From contig CM033109.1 of NCBI GenBank assembly GCA_019321725.1, positions 18,073,993-18,137,992 of the forward strand: a stretch of 64,000 nucleotides of DNA, written 5' to 3'. The DNA is from Paulownia fortunei (taxonomy: Eukaryota; Streptophyta; Magnoliopsida; Lamiales; Paulowniaceae). The notes under the pieces were generated by a model. It worked only from the letters and a program-made list of their open reading frames with translations, had not been told where the DNA came from and ran no database searches. How positions within the stretch are numbered: the first letter of the stretch is position 1; the number at the start of each line of letters is the position of its first letter. Positions 56,988 through 64,000 of the stretch are shown here, one piece after another. Both the position numbers and the translations under genes were made by a program.

Positions 56988-57378
56988 ATGAATCCTCTTT
57001 AGTAGGTGGTGGCATCCAATTATCACACAGTTGCCAAACCCTGCCCTTATTATATGGACAGTTGCCAAACCCTTCTACCTCATTGATTGAAGCTCAATTC
57101 TAATAACTCCACCCAACCAAGTGAAAATCTGAGCTCCTCCCTGGTCTATCGAAGTAAAAGGAAGTCGCTAAGTTAAGGCATCTCATATTCAACCTCGACT
57201 TTTAATTTGCTTAAGAACTCCATGGAAGGCCATGGTTATCACTTTAAAGAACCCAAACTCTTTGCCGACGTGGGCTAAATTATCAAGAATTGGCTGAGAT
57301 AAAACCACCATTTCTGTGAAATTATAAGTTTGAGAGAGGAAGAAGAAGGATATGTAATTACTAATTGTCAAGATATTC
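56988..57378. other. Non-repeat stretch, possible host exon on minus strand
   Basis: On minus, a TTTCACAG acceptor-like sequence at about 57312 is followed by an open frame MVVLSQPILDNLAHVGKEFGFFKV to about 57190, ending in a stop. I do not recognise the protein. A near-duplicate word CAGTTGCCAAACCC occurs at 57031 and 57059. This piece continued into 59680 onward before the solo LTR inserted. Confidence 0.35.
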
Positions 57379-59679
57379 TGTAATGCCCAATTCTCAATTC
57401 TCTCCTATATAGCCAATAATAAGCATTTTGCATGAATTTGCATCTAATCAATGTGCATTATTGAATTATGGCTTACAAATAGCATGATTGCACGAACATG
57501 AATAATTGTTATTATATGCTTCAGTTATGATTTAACATGCATTAGTACATGAAATATGAGATCAAACTTTCATTTCTTAATTTAACATATTCCTTAAGTG
57601 CCCTTTTTGCAGTGAAAAGCTCGGTATCTCGGTTAAGGAAGATTGATGTGTTGAATGGCTATGAAATGAATTATTTGTATTGCTCCATACTAGTTATATG
57701 CTAAAGTGATTAATTGTCTAAATATTTACTTGAAATATGTTACATTGGCTAAGAACTAAAAGTATGCACAATGGTGCAATTTGATTGGTTGGTTGACTAG
57801 GTTGCATAAAACCATTCTAAACCGCATTGCACTTGATTATAACACCAAAGCATCAATTTTTGTCATCTCCTCAGCCCATGAACGTGGCTTTTGGCATGAG
57901 AAGACACCAAGCATGATGCAACCAATCATCACCCTCCACTTACCTCTCTTTGAAAGGTCAAAGAAATCATTTTCATCCATATTTCTTGTGGAAGCACCTC
58001 AAAAACGACCAGCCCTTATTCTCCTAAGTTTCTCCCAAATTTCTACACTCTCATACTCACAAAAGTTGAATTCAATCCATAGGAATCCATAGAACACAAG
58101 CTAGAACAAGTTTTCATCCTTTTAAGCTTGAAAACCGTTGATTTTGAAGCTTAAATCCAACTTAATCAAGGTATATTCTTTTTCAATGTTTCTTATGATG
58201 AATTTGTAGTATCTTGGATGGTTACATGTTTTAGTATGCTTTTGTAGGATTGAAAACTTAAGTAAGTTACACTTGAAGCCAAAACCAAGCTAGTTAAGCT
58301 AATTTTTAGCAAAATTGATAGTCTTGTGAAATTGTTTAATTTACTTATTTCTATTGATTTTGTAATGCTTATATGGTGTTTGGAAGTTTCTTTGAATGAT
58401 TGAAAACAATAGCAATTAGTTTGCTTAATTGAAGGTTAGAATCAATTTAAGTTAGAATCAAGTTTACGTCATTTTAATTCGAATTGTGTTCATGTTTTAG
58501 GGGCTGCCCTAATAATCAATCATATTTGAATTATTAGTTATTTAATGGCTGCCCTAATGTTTAATATTTTGAATTAGTAGTAAAATATGGAGTATGCATT
58601 GTTTTTAAGGTTATGTAATTGATATGTAATTCTTTACAAAAGATTGAAAAGTGTGTATAAACTTTAACTAGAATAGACTAAATGATTTATAAAAAGGATA
58701 TTAAATGGTACATGATTTGATTATGTTAGGCCTTTAACACATCCTATCTTCCAAAGAGATTGGCCTTTTCACCTAGCACAAAGTGGACTTGAGGTAAGTT
58801 GAAGCTTTCATTTGGTGTATCACAAGAATCATATAATGTTTGTTCATGTTTTAATGTGATTGTTGTTGTTTGTCAAATGATGTAATGTTTGATGCATTTA
58901 TGGTTTATGAAGCGTGACACTATTAAGAATATAATGAGGTTTTTGAAAAGGAAGTATGGTACTTGATTGATGGTCGGGTAGACGAGGGACGCGGGAGGAC
59001 CGGCGGACCCAACAAATGGTGGCAAATACTTGAGGTTGAAAAACCAGTATAGGAAAGCCACAATGAATGAGATAGAATACGGCTAATACCTGAGGTTGAA
59101 AGACCAAGTATGGAAACCCCGTATTAGTTCTCTTATTGGCCAATCATTATGAACAGGTTCCGAAAACTATGGTCTATCACTATTAGTTAGGTACCACACT
59201 TCAAGGGCCCTAAAGAATGATTTATGAATGAAAATTATTAAATAGAATATTGCATTTAATGATTTATGAGATGTGCATATATGTTATTTGTTATTGCATC
59301 AGTTTCACCTTACTGAGCCTTTAGCTCATTAGATTCATGTGATGCAGGTGGAAATGTACAGGTTTAGAGGTTGACTAAGTCTCTAGAGCGGCCGGACAGA
59401 GATTTGTTCATATGCCATGCTTCGACATGTTTTGTAGTTTATTTTGAAAACTCTGTTTTGTTTTTAAATAAGCCGCTCTGTTATGGTTTTGTAAACAGAT
59501 GTACTCAGTTTTGATATATGTATATGGTGTGTTAAAAATGATTCAAGTTCTTTCTCTTATAGCTAAGAATGAGAACTTTTATTAAAAACCATAACTCTAG
59601 TAAAGATGAAAAATTAACATTTCTTGACTTAACTGTATCAGTTTGTTTAGGCTCTGCAGTTAGGTTAAGGGGTGTTACA
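57379..59679 (+). mobile_element. Solo LTR (chromovirus-type gypsy) with exact 5-bp target duplication
   Basis: It begins TGTAATGCCC and ends AAGGGGTGTTACA. Identical TATTC flanks both ends (57374-57378 and 59680-59684). Length 2301 bp. It has the internal punctuation of such LTRs, such as CTTACTGAGCCTTTAGCTCAT near 59310, but is a different subfamily from 30058-34787. The perfect duplication suggests a younger insertion than those with decayed flanks. Confidence 0.92.
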
Positions 59680-60117
59680 TATTCATTCCTATGAAGTGAA
59701 TTCAGGAAAAACACAAAAACAAGCTTAAACCAATGGCAGAATTTCGGACATGAAATCAGTATTACAAATTTAAAAATTGAGATATATGTGGTCTGGAAAC
59801 AAGCATAGCAAATACCAGTACTGATTGAGGCTCAAAATTCGCAAGATGCAAGCTTTTATTTGGGAAGTCAAATACCTCGAAGAAAAAATAGAATTACTAT
59901 TTATTACCATGAGTGGGGTGATGGGTTTTATAAAAGGAAAAAAAAAAGATGCTAAATGCTAATGCATGGAAGGGGGATCAGAGCCCTGTTGAAGAAGAAG
60001 AAGAAAATGTCGTGAGATGAGATTTGAAACACTGTTGAAGGACTGTTGAAGGAACGATGGAAGGAATTAGGGCTTCAAAAGGGTGTTCAAGTTGTCTTGC
60101 TTTTACGAGGGTAATTT
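59680..60117. other. Non-repeat stretch, possibly a host 5' leader on minus strand
   Basis: The minus strand near 60085-60060 reads GAAGCCCTAATTCCTTCC, the kind of CCCTAA-containing leader common at plant transcription starts, followed by a GAA/TTC-rich run (59993-60008). It joins 57373 once the solo LTR is removed. A transcribed host gene with leader here and an exon near 57200-57310 is possible but unproven. Confidence 0.3.
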
Positions 60118-61860
60118 GATAAATTATCTTATACCCACTCATAGATCCTACAATGTAAATATTAAATTATATATTGTATTAATATATTATTTTTACCATC
60201 TAACAAAATATGTATAATATTTATTAATAAATCAATATATATCTAACAAGTTATCACATTTTATATTAATGATTTTATATTCCACCTAACAAAGTAAACA
60301 CCCCCTTATAAATTAATGAATTTCAAGGCTATAATAATAATTTCTATCAAGTTTGGGGATTTCGATGTTGCTTTGAATCTTTGATTATTAATTTTTTTTC
60401 TATTTATTTTGTCAATTAAAGTGATGCTTGGTAATTATAGAATATTCAAATTATGAATTTTGTTGAACCGAGTTTGCTGGCAAAGAGTTTAATTGGAATC
60501 AATTAATTGTGTAATAAATTGATAATAATTTAAAGTTGAGAGTAGTTGCAAAAACTCAGAGAACATTATCAAAATGTTTCCCTCAAGAAAAACTTAATTC
60601 CAAATTATCACTTTCTTAAAATTAATACTCAACTAGTTGGCAAAGCACATTTCGTAATATGTTGAAAAAAAAACGAAATGAATCTTAAATAAAAATTGAT
60701 TGATAAAAGGTGAAATATTTGATAACAAGGAGAAATAAGATAGGTCGGAGTAGGGATGACAATGAATTCGATAAAACCTAGATCTATCTTGAACTCGCCT
60801 TATTTGGGCGGGTTCTGAAAAGACAAAAGGGTTCCGAGCGAATCTAGGGTTCTAGGTTTCAAACTCAGACCGACTCGAACTCGACCAGTTTAAAATGTTA
60901 CATATATTTTTTGTTTATTATTTATATTTATGAGATGTATATTTATATATGTAGGAAAATGGGTCGCCCATGAGAGGGCTGACCATATCCACATACTCAA
61001 AAAACACCTTTTCGGAGAAAATGGCTTTTATTAAAGTAATCACCCTATAGATACCTATTTTATCTCCTATTGGAAAAAAAGAACATATGCAGAAACATAT
61101 ATACGATGATATGTACAAAATAAAGTAATTTTCGTGCATAAAGAGCGGCTTAAATATTGATGTAGGTTACCAATGGATGCTGAGGTATGATAGCTATGCT
61201 TCAATATTTCTAATTGTTGCTCCTTGAGATAGATTCCCTACCTGCAGCACAAACAAACAGGAGAGCCTTGGGCAGTCTCAAGGAAGCCCCTCCAATATTT
61301 AAGTCAATAAAAATTCTAGAGAGATTAATTACTAACTGAAAGTAAGAAATAAAATGCATACCTTGTAAATGAGTAGGAATGGGTATTTATACATATTTAA
61401 TTGGGACATAGGTCTTGTGGGTATTTAACATAATTTGGGCCTCTTGGGCCTGGGAGTTTCTCTAGATTAAAATTAAATATGTATTGAGTTAAAATAAACA
61501 TACCCATCATACAACTCCCAACTCTTAAGCAACTTAGTTGCAGGAGTTGGTTGGGAGTTATGAACATTGTCTGTGATGCAGAGTGTTGACAATAAAAGTG
61601 TGATATGTTTGTTGTGCCACAGAATTACAATTGCGAAGCTTTTATGTCTTGGCAAGGAGAAGAAGCCACCGCCGCTATATGGATAAGGATTCGAATTCAT
61701 GTTCTTAGAGTTGTAATTCCAAACACTCACCCTCATTTTCTTCATTTTCTCTTATAGTAGTCATGCTGAGGAGAGTAGGTTCAAGATTTAGTCATAGATG
61801 GAGGAGCCTTGGTGAAGATTCATCGCATAATGAGCACGTGTAGGATAATTGCGTTGACTA
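60118..61860. other. Stretch without a recognisable gene
   Basis: It is AT-rich. GTAGGGATGACAATGAATTCG at about 60750 resembles a hAT end but no partner was seen. The stretch 61230-61330 (GGGCAGTCTCAAGGAAGCCCC...AAGTCA) recalls LTRs of the Tat/Ogre gypsy group, only weakly. Confidence 0.3.
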
Positions 61861-61869
61861 GGGAAATGA

Positions 61870-62135
61870 TGGCAGTGTTAGAGCATCTTGTGGCTGAGGC
61901 AATGGTGCCTCGATCGGGCCTAGCCAAGGCCCTCAATTGGCTATTCTCCCACTGTTGAGGCATGAGAGCCTCGATAACTATCTCCGATAGAGGTTTTGAT
62001 GCCTCGATCAACTATTTCCTACTGAGGCTTGCACGCCTCTGCGGCCATCATCTCCTCCAACTAAAGCTTTGTTGCCTTAGTGATGTTGTTCTTCAATTGA
62101 AGCTTTATTTCCTTGGTCATGCTCTTCTTCTGAGG
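61870..62135 (+). repeat. Decayed minisatellite, period about 36 bp
   Basis: Successive units each start GAGGC/GAGGT/AAAGC/GAAGC and carry GCCTCGAT or a variant 12-16 bases later: near 61956, 61990, 62024, 62063 and 62099. In one plus frame each unit encodes 12 residues beginning Glu (or a stop derived from it), so the array probably arose in a coding region. Units have diverged strongly. Confidence 0.6.
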
Positions 62136-62339
62136 GCTGGGAATGACTCCTTCATGGTAGGGGGTTGACTAGTCATGGAGTTCTTAGTTCATACCCTTCA
62201 ATTTTTCTCCTCTTTCAATAGGCAACTTAGTAAAAAAATTATTTTATGTTGAGTATCTTGAGAGAGTTCCCTATAGGCTAAGGGAGGCACTTCTGGGCTT
62301 GCCTGCCTACTATATCATTTACTGAGGAGTGAGGATGTT

Positions 62340-63095
62340 GAGTCTTTAAGTTATAACTTGAGTTTTTCGGGGGATCAGGATAGTAATGGTGGTCCTGGTG
62401 ATGATAGTCAGGATGAACTTGTTCCTAAGGATGAGTCTGAGTCGGAGCAGGATCCCTCCATGTATGGTTCAATATTTGTGTGTAGCAGGGTGATGAGTGC
62501 TAATGTCTTGGATAGTGCTACATCTCATGAAGAGCTGAAGTTCCTCTAGAAATGGTTAGAATTTCTATTATGCTATAAGTTTGCACTCTCTTCATTGGGC
62601 TTGAGGATAAAGGAGTCCCCTTAGGGGTACTTTGGCTTATTTGTCATCCTTTGTGAGTAGATTATCTATTCCTCCTCGTCCTCTTTTGGTAGAGGTAGTT
62701 ATGGTCGTCAGCCTCTATGTAGATCAACTTATCCCCAACTTGTATATATGTTTTGAGGGATTCTACCATTGCTTAGGAGAGTTAGGTCTTTCTATAGATT
62801 TAGATAACTTATTTTTCCTCTTTCATGGTTAAGAGTATTGCTAGAGAGTCATACTTCCACTTCTTCCCTGGGCAAGGATAGAGATCATGGAATGTGCAAC
62901 TTCTTTTCATGGTCTTTGGAAAAAGAAGTTCTTCAATGTTAAAGAGTTTGGGGCTTCTCCTTCAGTGGAGTGATACTTATTTCATGATTGCTCTTCCTTG
63001 CAGCATGTGCGATGAGCTCAGGAAGCATTGTCCAGCTACTGGATTATTCAATCAGCTCTTTGATGTCAATACTTTGTGTCTAACTGGTATTTAAA
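62340..63095 (+). pseudogene. Gypsy-type gag remnant (putative Tat/Ogre-like)
   Basis: An acidic stretch (GDQDSNGGPGDDSQDE, 62372-62420) is followed by a segment YLSSFVSRLSIPPRPLLVEVV...LIPNLYICFEGFYHCLGELGLSIDLDNLFFLF (62636-62825). This resembles the N-terminal domain found in large plant gypsy gags annotated as putative gypsy-type transposon protein. It is followed by GASPSVEWY-like text near 62950. Frames are broken at 62548 and 62833. Identification is by general resemblance. Confidence 0.4.
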
Positions 63096-63829
63096 TACTT
63101 TACTTTTGTCAACATACTTTGGTTGCCTTCTTGACTTAGTATATTTGTTTCTCATGTTTGCTTGTTTATTTTTTCAATAAAGAAGTTAGATATTATGGCC
63201 ATTAAAGCTCATAAGAAGAAAGTAAAATATCTTTGCTAGTTTCTTTTCTATATTAGTCTTATCTACTTTCATTATGTCTTTCTAAATTTTAATTGACTAA
63301 GGATAAAAATGAACCTCTTGATAAAGAAAGAGGATAAAGATACGTTTAAGTGTGTTGTATTATTATCTTAATTTATGATTAAATCTTTCCTATTTAGTAG
63401 TGGTTCTTGATTTATATATTACTAAATAGCACAACAAATGGTTGAGTCTATTTAGCTAAATGTCTGTTTCTACTATACCAACTACTAACATGGAACCTTG
63501 ATTTATTGTGGAAAAAAATATGCATAAATACTTGATCCCATAAATAAATATTGGCGTTAAAAGATAATTTATAAATAGTAAGATAATAACATGATCACCT
63601 TAATGTATAATCTATATATTAACATCTTCCCAATGGAATCTTCGTCGTATATGAATTCTAATAGTGATATTTAAAAAGAGGTAAAAAAAATAGTAAACAA
63701 TTATTCCTCTATCCAAAATTTAAGAACGGATTCCTAATCCTCAATATTTTTATTACTTTGATTTTTTAATTATAACATAAATCTCTTTCTTAATAATCTA
63801 AATCACATAAAGACCCTCTCTCAAGAAAT
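63096..63829. other. Stretch without a recognisable gene
   Basis: AT-rich sequence with no family resemblance that I could see and no credible open frame. Confidence 0.4.
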
Positions 63830-64000
63830 ATAATCTCAAAAACTTCAAACTTCCCTGTGGATCGACTTCGAAATCATGAGAAATTTATTACTTGATACAA
63901 CCTGCACTTGGGCTTGCAGTCTTAAAATTGTAGCAAGTTTTGGGTGCCGTTATTGAGAAATGCAAGGTAAGTTTTCAGGTTTGTAAATATTTCTCTTTTA
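63830..64000 (+). repeat. 3' end of a gypsy LTR and start of its internal region
   Basis: TTCCCTGTGGATCGACTTCG followed by ATTTATTACTTGATAC and, at about 63940, GGGTGCCGTTATTGAGAA is the LTR-end and tRNA-primer neighbourhood of Athila/Tat gypsy elements, as at 16480-16570. The internal region continues past the window. Confidence 0.55.

Noticed and set aside
54772..56992. Target duplication for the solo LTR at 54777-56987
   Set aside because: GTATA and ATGAA share no alignment, and shifting the ends by a few bases does not give a match.
61870..62135. CRISPR-like regularly spaced repeats
   Set aside because: The units are contiguous, diverged and codon-phased with no unique spacers, in plant DNA; a minisatellite explains them.
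1..64000. Bacterial-style operons, promoters, ribosome binding sites or terminators
   Set aside because: The content is plant nuclear; such signals would be meaningless matches in AT-rich DNA.
1..64000. Plastid or mitochondrial DNA insertions
   Set aside because: No organellar gene text was recognised in any frame; a database search would be needed to exclude short pieces.

Overview
The window is nuclear DNA of a flowering plant, most likely a eudicot. The evidence is strong AT-richness, long stretches built from TAATTAAT-type words, Ty1/Copia and Ty3/Gypsy LTR retrotransposons, a plant-type non-LTR (LINE) element, hAT and Mutator-like DNA transposons, and one intact pentatricopeptide-repeat (PPR) gene. 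Species cannot be named from this sequence. I saw no bacterial, organellar or CRISPR material. The only protein-coding gene I regard as intact is the PPR gene on the minus strand at 52889-54490; essentially everything else is layered, decaying transposon sequence.

Left third (1-24043). A gypsy element (LTR end 16230-16559, gag/protease remains 16714-18397) was invaded by minus-strand Copia element B (LTR 14120-16229, gag 11849-12500). B was invaded in its gag zinc knuckle by plus-strand Copia A (760-11847), whose 5' LTR was itself hit by a solo LTR (1562-4431) and by a further minus-strand copy of the same LTR (1-759). To the right, the gypsy protease is joined to a 5'-truncated LINE (18398-21975, broken by an LTR fragment), then a second LINE tail, then two LTR fragments arranged head to head (22346-24043).

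Middle third (24044-46757). A minus-strand Copia, E, spans 24044-41667 and has been split by three insertions: Copia D (24259-28995) in its RNase H, a solo LTR (30058-34787, exact 5-bp target duplication GTGCA) in its integrase region, and Copia F (36795-41542) in its 5' LTR. The solo LTR contains a hAT transposon (31639-33684, exact 8-bp duplication GTGTTTAA), which in turn contains another solo LTR (about 31938-33518). Beyond E lie minus-strand gypsy pol remains (41668-43500) and poorly recognisable LTR-like DNA.

Right third (46758-64000). A Mutator-like element with long inverted ends (46758-48910) carries a second smaller one inside it (47462-48240). A quieter stretch holds a reverse-transcriptase scrap and the PPR gene. 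Two solo LTRs follow (54777-56987 and 57379-59679, the latter with exact TATTC duplication); the second interrupts a stretch that looks like host sequence. The end holds a decayed 36-bp minisatellite, a gypsy-type gag remnant and the end of another gypsy LTR.

The genes do not form a pathway. What the window offers is a readable insertion history: several exact or nearly exact target duplications give relative ages, and nearly every mismatch in duplications and LTR ends is a transition, as expected of methylated, long-silenced repeats. I did not find a convincing new biological system; the items of most interest are the nested insertions, the inverted LTR junctions and a few unexplained host-like fragments.
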